DNA from: a virus | DNA length: 29,268 nt | Reading direction: 5' to 3' (one strand) | IMG/VR virus record: IMGVR_UViG_3300025901_000008 | Coordinates: 1 to 29,268 of that record | Shown: in pieces, positions 21,064 to 29,268 of the stretch | How positions within the stretch are numbered: position 1 is the first letter of the stretch | Layout: the number at the start of each line of letters is the position of its first letter | Position numbers and translations under genes: made by a program | Notes under the pieces: generated by a model | Databases searched by the model: none | The model's input: only the letters and a program-made list of their open reading frames with translations | What the model was told of the DNA's origin: nothing

Positions 21064-22028
21064 TGGGCTCGAAACCCAAGGCACCAGACCCCTACAAGCA
21101 GGCCGACGCGCAGCGCCAGGAGAACACCTGGACCAGCCAGTACAATACCATTGGCTCGAATGCCAATCAGTCGACGCCCTATGGCGACGTCACCAATTCG
21201 CCTGGCCAGCAGATCCCGATCTACGACGCCAAAGGCAACATCACCGGCTACGGCACCCAGTGGAACCAGAAGACGACGTTGTCTCCCGCCCAGCAGGCGA
21301 TCTTCGATCAGGAGAACAACGCCAAGCTGGGTTTCGGCAAGCTCGCCAATCAACAGCTCGGCATGGCCAAGGATATCCTCGGTCGGCCGATCGACACCTC
21401 CGGCATGGTCAATTGGCAGCAGTATGAGAAGGCGCCCGACCTAACTCAAGCCAACTACCAAGGCACCGACCGGCAGGCGATCGAAGACGCCATCATGGCG
21501 TCAACCCGGCGTGGCGCGCAGCCGACCTGGGAGAACCAAGACGTGCAGCTGGCGGCGCGTGGCATGGGCGCTCCTGGCTCGAAGATGGCCTACGCCACCG
21601 ACCAGGCGCGCGGCGACGTGATGACCGAAGCCGCTCGTCAGGCCTATTTGGCTTCAGGTCAAGAAAGCCGCCAGCAGGCTGGCGAAGCCCGCAATGTTGC
21701 CGATGCGTCGAACAAGGTCACCCAGCAGGGGTGGCTCAACAAGAACACCTGGGCCGACCAGGCCAATGCGCTCAGACAATCGCAGTGGGGCGAGAAGACC
21801 GGGCTGCGCAATCAGATCTTGAATGAGCTGTCGGTGCTGGCTGGAAATGCGCCCGCAACAGTGCCGCAGGCGGCGGGCTTCCAGGGCAGCCAGGTCAATC
21901 CCTTCGACATCGCCGGGGCGATCCAGACCAAATACGGCCAAGACAGCGCCAACTACCAGAACATGCTCAACGGCCTGTTCGGCATCGGCAAGTCGGCGCT
22001 CGGCATGTTCTCGTTCGGCGGCGTATAG
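21063..22028 (+). CDS. Probable internal virion / ejection protein A (321 aa)
   Basis: ATG 21063 shares a base with the previous stop. Begins MGSKPKAPDPYKQADAQRQEN, an N-terminus typical of small internal or tail-associated proteins of podoviruses. It then reads STPYGDVTNS and a long Gln/Ala/Asn-rich helical body (AQQAIFDQENNAKLGFGKLANQQLGMAKDIL, ARQAYLASGQESRQQAGEARNVAD) and ends with a short hydrophobic stretch (GLFGIGKSALGMFSFGGV). It is probably packaged and ejected with DNA; this is inferred from composition and place. Confidence 0.65.
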   Translation: MGSKPKAPDPYKQADAQRQENTWTSQYNTIGSNANQSTPYGDVTNSPGQQIPIYDAKGNITGYGTQWNQKTTLSPAQQAIFDQENNAKLGFGKLANQQLGMAKDILGRPIDTSGMVNWQQYEKAPDLTQANYQGTDRQAIEDAIMASTRRGAQPTWENQDVQLAARGMGAPGSKMAYATDQARGDVMTEAARQAYLASGQESRQQAGEARNVADASNKVTQQGWLNKNTWADQANALRQSQWGEKTGLRNQILNELSVLAGNAPATVPQAAGFQGSQVNPFDIAGAIQTKYGQDSANYQNMLNGLFGIGKSALGMFSFGGV

Positions 22029-22037
22029 GAGGCGGCG

Positions 22038-22514
22038 GTGGGCAGCAAACCAAAGAAAAGCGGCTCCGGCGCCATCGGCACCAGCGCCCAGCAGAATTAC
22101 AGCTACGGCGGTCAGAACATGACCCAGGACGCCGCCAACCAGAAGTACCAAGCCGACCTGGCGGCGTGGCGGGCGCCGACGACGACTGGGACCGGCACCT
22201 ACGGCATGGACGCCGGCAACATCGTCAATGAGGCGTCCGCCGCCGTCGAAGGCGGCAACGGCGTTGCCCCGACCCATCTCGGGGTGCCGACGACGACCAT
22301 CAATTACGGCATGGGCAGCGGCGGCCCGGCGATCCCTACGGTCGGCGTGCTGCCGACGGCGCCGACGCGGACCACGCTGGCCAAGACAATGACCCCGGCA
22401 GTCAGCACCGCCTACTACAACAACCAAGGCAACGGCGGCACTGCCGGCGGCCGTGCAGCGAGCGCCGGTTACTCCTCGTCGAGTGGCCGGGCGAGAGGCA
22501 CGGGGCTGCACTGA
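22038..22514 (+). CDS. Low-complexity structural-region protein (158 aa)
   Basis: AGGAGG (22027-22032) and GTG 22038 give a strong start. The first six residues, MGSKPK, are identical to those of the gene before. The rest is Gly/Ser/Thr/Ala-rich and probably disordered, with NYSYGGQNMTQDAANQKYQADLAAWRAPT as its most structured part. Function unknown; probably a virion accessory. The stop shares a base with the next ATG. Confidence 0.6.
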   Translation: MGSKPKKSGSGAIGTSAQQNYSYGGQNMTQDAANQKYQADLAAWRAPTTTGTGTYGMDAGNIVNEASAAVEGGNGVAPTHLGVPTTTINYGMGSGGPAIPTVGVLPTAPTRTTLAKTMTPAVSTAYYNNQGNGGTAGGRAASAGYSSSSGRARGTGLH

Positions 22515-23728
22515 TGGCAAGAAGCCCTGTCCTCGACGGCGTCGACCCTCGCCTGGTCAACCTGCTCAATCAGGTGGGAGAGGGCTACAAGCCCTATGGG
22601 ATGCGGTTGGTCTCTGGTTACCGCCCCGCCGGCGGCCGGGGTGGCCAAGGCTACCACCCAAAGGGCTCCGCCCTCGACGTCGAGCTATTCGATCGTGCCA
22701 CCGGGGAGGCGCTGAAGAACTACCAAGATCCGAAAAGCTTCGCCGCCTACCAGCAGTTCGCCAACACCGCCTATGGTGCTGCCGACCCTGAATTGCAGAA
22801 ACAGCTCAGATGGGGCGGCTATTTCTCCGGTCCCGCCGGCAAGTACGGCGCCTTGGATTTGATGCATTTCGATCTCGGCGGCGCCGAAACGCCGATGGGC
22901 GGCGGCTCCTGGGCCGGCGGACTGACGCCAGACCAGGCCAAGCTATGGAACCTGCAGGCTGGTGGCGGCCTGCAACAGGGGCCGGCGATGCCCAAGAACC
23001 GCACCGACTACACGCCAGAGCAGCGCCGCAACGCCATCGCCGCCATCGAGAGCGCCGGTTCTGGTGATTATGCCGCCCTGGGGCCTGAGATCGCCCGTCG
23101 TGGCGGTGCTGGTCCCGGCGTTAAAGACCGCGCCTACGGCCGCTATCAGGTGATGGGCGCCAACATCCCGGCGTGGACCAAGGAGGTGCTCGGCCGCGAG
23201 ATGACGCCGCAGGAGTTTCTTGCTGATCCCAAGGCGCAGGATGCGGTGTTCGACAAGAAGTTCGGCGACTACGTCGCCAAGCACGGCGAAGCCGGTGCCG
23301 CGTCGATGTGGTTCACCGGACGGCCCGATGCCCCGCAGGCCAAGGATGCGTTGGGCACCTCCGGGGCCAGCTACATCGACAAGTATTTGAACAGTCTCGG
23401 CAAGCCGGTCGAGGGTGCTCCTTACCCCGACCAGAAGACCCCTGCGGGAGCTCCGGCGGCTGCCGGGACGCCGGTCGCCGGCGCCGACAAGACCAAGCCG
23501 GAAAACAAGATCGACACCGCCATTGCCGGCATGGCCGACAGCCTCGGTTCGGTGGCCGGTGCCGGCAGCGGTGGCCGCCAGCAGCCGCTCGCCCGCGCCG
23601 CGCCGCCGACGGCGTCGCCGACCTTCAGCGAGGCGGGGCAGCTGGTGAACCCACAGGTCGCCGACGCCCAGCGGCAGCAGCTGGCGATGGCGCTACAACG
23701 CCTCAACTCTGGAAAGCTCTGGGTCTAA
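22514..23728 (+). CDS. Dual peptidoglycan enzyme: M15-like peptidase plus lytic transglycosylase (404 aa)
   Basis: Probably opens the cell wall during DNA injection. The N-terminal domain has the M15 zinc-peptidase pattern: LVSGYRP at 32-38, YHPKGSALD with likely ligands H48 and D55, and DLMHFD with H118. The second domain (residues 172-300) is a lytic transglycosylase-like domain: AAIESAGSGDY with probable catalytic E179, GRYQVMGANIPAWTKE at 209-224, and TPQEFLADPKAQDAVFDKKFG. The tail is Pro/Ala-rich. Two wall-cutting activities in one chain inside the ejection gene block fit a virion-borne enzyme rather than a lysis endolysin. Confidence 0.82.
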   Translation: MARSPVLDGVDPRLVNLLNQVGEGYKPYGMRLVSGYRPAGGRGGQGYHPKGSALDVELFDRATGEALKNYQDPKSFAAYQQFANTAYGAADPELQKQLRWGGYFSGPAGKYGALDLMHFDLGGAETPMGGGSWAGGLTPDQAKLWNLQAGGGLQQGPAMPKNRTDYTPEQRRNAIAAIESAGSGDYAALGPEIARRGGAGPGVKDRAYGRYQVMGANIPAWTKEVLGREMTPQEFLADPKAQDAVFDKKFGDYVAKHGEAGAASMWFTGRPDAPQAKDALGTSGASYIDKYLNSLGKPVEGAPYPDQKTPAGAPAAAGTPVAGADKTKPENKIDTAIAGMADSLGSVAGAGSGGRQQPLARAAPPTASPTFSEAGQLVNPQVADAQRQQLAMALQRLNSGKLWV

Positions 23729-25203
23729 TGGCCAACATCTTCCAAACCACCTCCGGCGGTTATCGCGACGCCAACAAGGCGCTGACCATCAAGGCGCTGG
23801 AGGCACGGCAGAAGGCTGCCTTGGATGCCAAGGCGGCGGCGCTGCAGCCGACCACCATTGCCGATCCGCTGCAGGGCATCGCCGGGATGATGGATGTGCT
23901 CGGTGCAGGGATGCAGCAGCGTCGCGCCGACCAGGCAACCTCCGAGGCGCGCAACACTTTGGCGAAGCTGAAAGCCGGGATCACCGACTACAGCCACATC
24001 GATCCCAACACCTTGTCGCAGATCGGCACCCTCGACCCCGATACCGAGAAATGGCTGACCGAGCAGCAGCTGAAGATCCAAGACCGCGAGGACACGCAAT
24101 CGTTCACTCATGGCGAGAACGTTGGTTCCCGCGAGGCCACCGCCGCCGAGAACGAGCTGAACCGCAAAAGCCAAGCCACCCTGCAGGATGACCAGCAGCA
24201 GGCCCAACGTGACGCCGACGCTGCCCGCGCCAAAGCCGACGCCGAAGCGGCGACCCTCGCCGACACCCGGGCGAAGGAGCAGAACATCCAGCAGGCTGGG
24301 CTGTCGTCCGACTACGCCAAGCTGCAGGCGGAGAGGACCTCCGGCACCATCGACGAGGCCGAATTCACCCGTCGCAAGGCGACGCTCGACGAGGCGGCCC
24401 AGGTGGCGATCGAGAAGAACAAGCCGGAAAGCTTCGGCCCGATTGTCCAAGGCAAGGACCTCGGCCTCACCGGCGCTGCGGCGGACGTGCCGTTCCAGCA
24501 GAACGCCAAGACCAAGCAGTGGGAGCCGGTGACCGGCAAGGGCGGCACCTCGGTGTCGATCAAGACCGGGACCGACAAGCTGTATGACACCCTCGGCACC
24601 AAGGAGGGCGAGCGTTGGGACAAGATGCGCGGCAACCGCGATGTCGCCGTCTCCCGCAAGGCTGATCTGGAGATGCTTGACCAGCTGATCAACGTGGCGC
24701 CGCAGGGGCCAATCACTGGGGCGCTGATGGAGAAGTTCCCGATCCTCAAGGGCTACTCCAATGCGGCGACCGCGCTCGATGCGATCACCAAGCGACTGGC
24801 GCCGACCATGCATATCAGCGGCACCGGCTCGCAGTCCGACATCGAATACAAGGGCGCTTTGGACAGCCTCACCAGCATCAACAATATGCCCGACGCCAAC
24901 CGACTGATTGTCCAACTGCTGCGCAATCAATCGAACCTCGATATCCAGCGCGGCACCATCATCGATGATTTAACCGACAACAAAATCGACCTCCCTGAAG
25001 CTCATGCGAGAATGCGAGAGCTGGAGACCCAGAGCGCCGTCACCCCAGAGATGCGGCAGAAGCTCGACATCGCCACCAACGGCAAATGGCTGAGTGGCGG
25101 CATCACCGTCGACAACAAGCCGGGTGAACCAGCAACGCCGGCCGATGCCAACGCGCCGGCCGGCAGTAAGCCGCGGGTCACGGTGAAGAGGGTCAGCCCC
25201 TGA
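23728..25203 (+). CDS. Coiled-coil internal virion / ejection protein B (491 aa)
   Basis: ATG 23728 shares a base with the stop before it. It opens with MANIFQTTSGGYRDANKALT and a GMMDVLGAGMQQRRADQ segment. Residues about 115-245 form a very long charged coiled coil (ENELNRKSQATLQDDQQQAQ, then RDADAARAKADAEAATLADT). The C-terminal 170 residues are helical (AVSRKADLEMLDQLINVAPQ) and end in a disordered Pro/Ala/Asp tail. It matches the size and composition of podoviral ejection proteins, without a named family. Confidence 0.65.
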   Translation: MANIFQTTSGGYRDANKALTIKALEARQKAALDAKAAALQPTTIADPLQGIAGMMDVLGAGMQQRRADQATSEARNTLAKLKAGITDYSHIDPNTLSQIGTLDPDTEKWLTEQQLKIQDREDTQSFTHGENVGSREATAAENELNRKSQATLQDDQQQAQRDADAARAKADAEAATLADTRAKEQNIQQAGLSSDYAKLQAERTSGTIDEAEFTRRKATLDEAAQVAIEKNKPESFGPIVQGKDLGLTGAAADVPFQQNAKTKQWEPVTGKGGTSVSIKTGTDKLYDTLGTKEGERWDKMRGNRDVAVSRKADLEMLDQLINVAPQGPITGALMEKFPILKGYSNAATALDAITKRLAPTMHISGTGSQSDIEYKGALDSLTSINNMPDANRLIVQLLRNQSNLDIQRGTIIDDLTDNKIDLPEAHARMRELETQSAVTPEMRQKLDIATNGKWLSGGITVDNKPGEPATPADANAPAGSKPRVTVKRVSP

Positions 25204-26006
25204 TGCCCAGTTTCATCGTCAACATCGATGGGGTTGACTATCAGGTCGACGGTGCCGCCGACGAGGCGGAAGCCAAGTCGCACGCCATGACCCAGCACGT
25301 CGACGAGAGCAAAGCCGACACGTGGTACGGCCGCGCCGGCCAGGCCGTCGGCGACGCCGGCCGGGTCGCCGAAGACATGTTGACTATGGGGCTGCAGGAC
25401 AATGCCCGCGCCTGGCTGAAGGACACCAATCTGGAGGACGAGCGGGTGGCGACGCAGATGGCCAAGGGCCGCTTCGGTTCGGCTCTGGCGCCGTTCCAGG
25501 CGTCGACCGCCATCGCGGCAATGCCGGTCGAAGCTGTCGGCGCTCCGATCCTCGGCAACGCCGCCATCGGCAGCGCCTTTAGTGCAGCGGATGCATCGGG
25601 TCACGGCGGCAGTCCCGAAGATATCGCCAAGGGGGCCGGCTGGGGCGCCTTGTGGGGTGGTCTCGGTGGTGGTCTCGGGCGTTACGCCGGCCGTGATGTG
25701 AAGGTCCGCTCGAATGAGCCGCCGGTGCCGTCGCCGACGGCCAACGTCATCAGCACGGTGGGCGGTATGCCGAAATGGGCGACCTTGGCCGCTGACGCCG
25801 GCCTTGGTGCTATCGGTTTGCCTCCAGTCGTCACCAAGACCTCCGCCATCGCTGAAAAGATCGCCCCGTTTGCCCAACGCTACCTGACCAAGGCGCCTGA
25901 TGGCCGCCTGGCCGTCGACCCGGTGATGGCACAGCAAGCCCGCGATGCGCTCGCCCGTCTGACCCTCGGCAGCGGCCGTGCTGGAACTCAACCGGAAGTG
26001 AAATAG
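25203..26006 (+). CDS. Probable internal virion protein with glycine-zipper segment (267 aa)
   Basis: It begins with a strand pair (SFIVNIDGVDYQVDGAADE) seen at the N-terminus of several phage internal proteins. Its middle is Ala/Gly-rich and weakly hydrophobic (ASTAIAAMPVEAVGAPILGNAAIGSAFSAAD; GAGWGALWGGLGGGLGRYAG), able to insert in a membrane. This suits a protein that helps form a channel during ejection. The start shares a base with the previous stop. Role inferred. Confidence 0.6.
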   Translation: MPSFIVNIDGVDYQVDGAADEAEAKSHAMTQHVDESKADTWYGRAGQAVGDAGRVAEDMLTMGLQDNARAWLKDTNLEDERVATQMAKGRFGSALAPFQASTAIAAMPVEAVGAPILGNAAIGSAFSAADASGHGGSPEDIAKGAGWGALWGGLGGGLGRYAGRDVKVRSNEPPVPSPTANVISTVGGMPKWATLAADAGLGAIGLPPVVTKTSAIAEKIAPFAQRYLTKAPDGRLAVDPVMAQQARDALARLTLGSGRAGTQPEVK

Positions 26007-26015
26007 GAGGCCCAG

Positions 26016-26783
26016 ATGGCCCGCGAGACCCGCAGGAAGAACGACCACCAGAACGCCCGCGGCGGGATCAAGCCGGAGCGGCTCGGCTCCTCGGCGGTGC
26101 CCGGCCGCAGCTATAAATCCCAGAGCGGCTCCGGCCGTGCCGAGAGTGCCGGCTACACCACCTCCAGCCCCGGCTGGCGCCGCGAAAGTGCGGCACCGAA
26201 ACGCGCCGCCGCTGGCGGTGGTGGTGGTGGAGGCGGGAGTTCCCGCAAGCACGACAGTGGTGGCGGCGGCCACAAGAAGTCAGCCAAGAAGAGCGGCGGC
26301 GGTGGCGGCGACAGAGGTCCACGGACGACCAGCGGCATCAACCCGCCGGATATCCCACAGTCGCAGCTCGGCGGTCCCAAGGGGATCTCCACCGGCGGCG
26401 CCGGAGCCTTCATCCCACCGGCCATCCCGCCGTCGATGCTGTCGCCGCTGAACTCCCCGCAGCTCCAAGGTGTGCCGCCACAGCTGGAGGGGCCGCAGAT
26501 GAACCCTCTCGCGCCGGCCGCGCTGCAGGGCGTGCCGCCGGCATTGGACATGCCGCCGATCAACAACCCGGCGCTGCAGGGTGTGCCGCCCGGCCTTCAG
26601 AGCCAGCCGCATTCGCCGCAGGGCAACATCGCTGCGGCACTGCTGCAGCGGTTAAACGAGCAGCAGCAGCCGCCGCCAGTCATTCAACCCGGTGTCGCCA
26701 GTGGCAACTCGCCGCTGGGGGCCGCCAACTCACCACTTGGCCAGGGCAATCCGCTGGTCCGTAATCCGTTCTTCGGATCGTAA
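26016..26783 (+). CDS. Gly/Pro-rich disordered protein with LQGVPP repeats (255 aa)
   Basis: AGGAGG six bases before ATG 26016 gives a strong start. The first 110 residues are basic and Gly/Ser-rich (eight Gly in a row at about 68-75). The rest is Pro-rich with LQGVPP three times (near 149, 174 and 191), spaced by MNPL-, MPPIN-type links. No known domain; expected to be unfolded. It sits directly before the tail fibre, so it may be a linker or internal virion protein. Confidence 0.6.
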   Translation: MARETRRKNDHQNARGGIKPERLGSSAVPGRSYKSQSGSGRAESAGYTTSSPGWRRESAAPKRAAAGGGGGGGGSSRKHDSGGGGHKKSAKKSGGGGGDRGPRTTSGINPPDIPQSQLGGPKGISTGGAGAFIPPAIPPSMLSPLNSPQLQGVPPQLEGPQMNPLAPAALQGVPPALDMPPINNPALQGVPPGLQSQPHSPQGNIAAALLQRLNEQQQPPPVIQPGVASGNSPLGAANSPLGQGNPLVRNPFFGS

Positions 26784-26804
26784 GCCTACGCATAGGAGAG
26801 CCCC

Positions 26805-28385
26805 GTGCCATTTGACTCGAACGGTACGTTCAACCGGGTCCACGACTGGAAGTCGGACGCGGCGGCCCAGATCAAAATTCGCGCCGACCGCCACGACGAG
26901 GAGGACAACAATTTCGCTGCGGGGCTCTCCGGCGTCATCACCAAGGATGGCCGCACTCAGCCGCTCGCCAATCTGCCGATGAACCAGAAGAAGCTGATCA
27001 ATCTTGGCGAGCCGTCGCAGCCCTCTGATGCGGCGACCAAGAACTACGTCGACAATCTCAAGTCATTCACCACCGGGATCAACATCACCGGCGCCAATTA
27101 TCCCAACGGCATCATCTATTTCGCCGCGACGACGGGGACCACCGGACTGGCCTGGGCCAACGCCAACATGTCGTGGGTGGGCAAACCCGCTGAAACAGGC
27201 AAGTGGCGTGGCCGCATCGCCGCCACCGGCACCACCGATGGCACCGGCACCGAGGTCGTCACCATCGACGGTGGCGGCATCCTCGGTCTGAACAGCGGCT
27301 ATCTCAGCAACAACCTGTCATTCGACGGCACCGACTGGCGCACCAATGCGCTTGGCACCGGCACCCTGCTGCAGATGACCAGCAGCGGCACCTTCACGTT
27401 GTCGTCGAATGACGTGGCGACCGTGCAGGCGAACCAGATCGCCACCCTGAACCCATTCCTTCAGGTCACTCAGGCTTACCTCCTGCATGACAACAGCAGC
27501 AGCGTCGGTGGTGGCAGCTCATCGCTGTACCTGCAGAAGAAGGACGGCACCACCAGCCAGGGCTGCTACATCTACGGCCGGGTCGGCACCTCGGCTCGCT
27601 GGCGCATGGATCTGGGCAACGCCACCTCGGAAGCTGCTGGGGGTTATGCGGGTTCTGACTTCTACATGTATGGGTTCGACAATGCCGGCGCCAACGCCAA
27701 GGCGATGTTCGCGCTCATCCGCACCGACAACCACGCGCAGTTCTGGGGCGATGTCTGGAGCACCACCGGCGCCTTCAGGGGCAACAGCGCGGTCGCCATT
27801 TTGTCAGCGCAGGCAGGCCCGGTGATCCTGCGGCCCTACGGCGCCGACAGCCAAACCTACCAAGCCTACGCCCACACCGACGGCTACTTCCACGTCAACA
27901 GCCACTTCTCCATCGACGCGCCGACCACCTACGGCTGCTATCTCGGCCTCGGGCACATCGGCAAGAACGGCATCTACGGCGGCTACATCGGCAACTGGCA
28001 CAACTTTTTCTACAGCAGCGGCTACGTCTACTGCACCGTCGACAACAGCAATCTCGGCGCCATCCAGATGGTCTGCGACTACCGGACCAAGAAGAACATC
28101 AAGCCGCTGGCGTCGATGTGGGACAAGGTCAAGAGCCTCCATCCGATCCGCTACCAGTACAAAGCCCGACCCGACATCAGCGGCGACGAGGACGACGACG
28201 AGGAGCGTTGGGGCTTTGTCGCCCATGAGCTGCAGGGGACGCTGACCCACCATGCGGCGTCGTTCGACAAGGACGTCAAGAACGCGCTGCAGGCACCCAA
28301 CCTGATGGTCGTCGTCGCGGCGCTGACCAAGGCTCTCCAAGAAGCCCAGACACGCATCGAGGCGCTGGAGGCCAAACTCGCATGA
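26805..28385 (+). CDS. Tail fibre / spike with C-terminal S74 chaperone domain (526 aa)
   Basis: Receptor-binding fibre. GTG 26805 follows AGGAGA. The N-terminus carries the fibre signature NLPMNQKKLINLGEPSQPSD then AATKNYVD, the body is beta-rich and Gly/Ser/Thr-rich, and the C-terminus is an intramolecular chaperone (peptidase S74). In that domain the self-cleavage motif is CDYRTKKNI at 424-432 where the usual form is S-D-x-R-x-K, so the nucleophile Ser is Cys424; the lysine five positions on (K429) is kept. The final 40 residues form the coiled coil (MVVVAALTKALQEAQTRIEALEAKL). Confidence 0.88.
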   Translation: MPFDSNGTFNRVHDWKSDAAAQIKIRADRHDEEDNNFAAGLSGVITKDGRTQPLANLPMNQKKLINLGEPSQPSDAATKNYVDNLKSFTTGINITGANYPNGIIYFAATTGTTGLAWANANMSWVGKPAETGKWRGRIAATGTTDGTGTEVVTIDGGGILGLNSGYLSNNLSFDGTDWRTNALGTGTLLQMTSSGTFTLSSNDVATVQANQIATLNPFLQVTQAYLLHDNSSSVGGGSSSLYLQKKDGTTSQGCYIYGRVGTSARWRMDLGNATSEAAGGYAGSDFYMYGFDNAGANAKAMFALIRTDNHAQFWGDVWSTTGAFRGNSAVAILSAQAGPVILRPYGADSQTYQAYAHTDGYFHVNSHFSIDAPTTYGCYLGLGHIGKNGIYGGYIGNWHNFFYSSGYVYCTVDNSNLGAIQMVCDYRTKKNIKPLASMWDKVKSLHPIRYQYKARPDISGDEDDDEERWGFVAHELQGTLTHHAASFDKDVKNALQAPNLMVVVAALTKALQEAQTRIEALEAKLA

Positions 28386-28804
28386 TCGATTGGCGCCAAG
28401 AACTCTCTCGGATCATGACTTCGCTGCCACAAGGCGGGACACCGAATGTTAATTTCAGCGGCCGTCAATCGACCAATGTCGATGTCGGCGACAGTAATTT
28501 CCGTCCTGACCGCACCGACATGGAGCACCTCTCGCCCGGCTGGTCGGACTGGGACTTCCTCCACAAGCGCCACGGCATGGACCAGACGCCGGTCGCCGAA
28601 CAGGCGCTCGGTGCAGTCAAGCAGCCGAAGCTCCCGACCAATCTCGCCACGCTGATTGATCCGGCCTCCGGCAATCTGCAGATGCCGCTACTGCCGGGTT
28701 CAAGCTCGGCGTTTTCTGGTGCCGTGCCGCAGAATTGGCAGTCGGTTGGCCCGACCCGACCCGGCTTACGACTGGCACCGTGGAATATCGATTGGAGCCG
28801 ATGA
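28382..28804 (+). CDS. Hypothetical tail-region protein (140 aa)
   Basis: ATG 28382 overlaps the fibre stop (ATGA). After a short helix (IDWRQELSRIMTSL) the chain is Pro/Asn/Ser-rich with Trp (SPGWSDWDFLHKRHGM; LAPWNIDWSR at the end). No known domain. It may be a fibre accessory or assembly factor, from position only. Confidence 0.6.
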   Translation: MIDWRQELSRIMTSLPQGGTPNVNFSGRQSTNVDVGDSNFRPDRTDMEHLSPGWSDWDFLHKRHGMDQTPVAEQALGAVKQPKLPTNLATLIDPASGNLQMPLLPGSSSAFSGAVPQNWQSVGPTRPGLRLAPWNIDWSR

Positions 28805-28808
28805 GATC

Positions 28809-29268
28809 ATGAGCACCATCCACCGCACCTTGGTGCTCAACCCGGTCGAGCCGGCGCCGATTTCGATGAAGCTGCGGACGGGGATCGAGAACGTCGTCGA
28901 GGTCGAGTATCTGCGCCAGAACGGCGCCCCCTACAACACCGACTTCGGCGCTCAGATGTACCTGATCGAGCGGACCACGGGGTCGGTCAGGGCCTACATC
29001 CTGCCGTCCATCGACGTGATCAACGGTCGGGCGCAGGCCTACATCCCCGCCGGCGATATCAAGGACAGGAATGGTTATAACGTTCAAATTATAGGAACCG
29101 TCGAGGGCGAGCCCCGGCTGATCGCCAGGGGCTCTGCCAGCGTCTACGAGACCGAGGCTCTGGGCGTCATCCCGGTCGACCTGATCGACATGGTCGACAT
29201 CACCATCGCCTACGGTCTGGGCGCCTCCATCGATGTCGCCTTGTGGAGAGACGTCAACAAGGCGACCC
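28809..29268 (+). CDS. Probable tail/fibre-associated protein, truncated by window end
   Basis: Translating from ATG 28809 gives an open frame to the last base (153 residues, MSTIHRTLVLNPVEPAPISM ...). The ATG at 28801, at the previous stop, closes after three codons, so 28809 is used. The visible part is beta-rich (VVEVEYLRQNGAPYNTDF, GRAQAYIPAGDIKDRN, LIARGSASVYE), like the N-terminal Ig-like domain of phage baseplate or fibre proteins (BppU-like). The remainder lies outside the window. Confidence 0.6.
   Translation, partial: MSTIHRTLVLNPVEPAPISMKLRTGIENVVEVEYLRQNGAPYNTDFGAQMYLIERTTGSVRAYILPSIDVINGRAQAYIPAGDIKDRNGYNVQIIGTVEGEPRLIARGSASVYETEALGVIPVDLIDMVDITIAYGLGASIDVALWRDVNKAT

Overview
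The window is part of the genome of a tailed bacteriophage, most likely a short-tailed (podovirus-type) phage. It holds an A-family DNA polymerase, a primase-helicase, both terminase subunits, portal, scaffold, major capsid protein, a nozzle-like tail protein, a set of probable internal/ejection proteins and an S74-type tail fibre, all tightly packed with many ATGA or TGATG start-stop overlaps. The DNA is GC-rich. Two signals point to an alphaproteobacterial host. A perfect chromosomal-type parS palindrome sits inside the polymerase gene. GANTC, the CcrM methylation motif, is almost absent: I count four in 29 kb by eye. No integrase, tRNA, CRISPR array or insertion sequence was seen. The genome continues off both ends.

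Layout. (1) 1-3995, plus strand: replication module with the C-terminal half of DNA polymerase I-like protein, a small unknown protein, and a RepB-like primase fused to an SF3 helicase. (2) 3996-4200: non-coding region with a 29-bp inverted repeat built from tandem 10-bp units around an AT-rich loop, next to a terminator for the minus strand. (3) 4201-6577, minus strand: a leftward operon of eight small genes, including a two-helix membrane protein, a HicB-like-fold small protein, a winged-helix protein, a HhH-GPD glycosylase-like protein and an NGWSNRETW-type protein. Two copies of a double-hairpin element lie between them. It is driven from a good sigma-70 promoter overlapped by a 24-bp palindrome. 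(4) 6724-11671, plus strand: terminase small and large subunits, a tiny gene, a zinc-finger protein, and a portal with an unusual polyproline insert. (5) 11668-13593: very small genes (membrane, basic and repeat proteins) around a GH19-type endolysin. (6) 13639-17669: two Ig-like (IPT/TIG-type) proteins, small proteins, scaffold and major capsid, closed by a hairpin. (7) 17731-29268: connector, nozzle, GNAT-like protein, internal/ejection proteins including an M15 peptidase plus lytic transglycosylase, low-complexity proteins, tail fibre, and the start of another probable tail protein that runs off the end.

How it fits together. The primase-helicase and polymerase copy the genome. The leftward operon is probably expressed early or under repressor control. 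The rightward operon packages DNA and builds head, tail and ejection machinery. The most unusual observation is the parS site written into the polymerase coding sequence with codons unlike its neighbours, which suggests the phage recruits the host (or an unseen phage) ParB.
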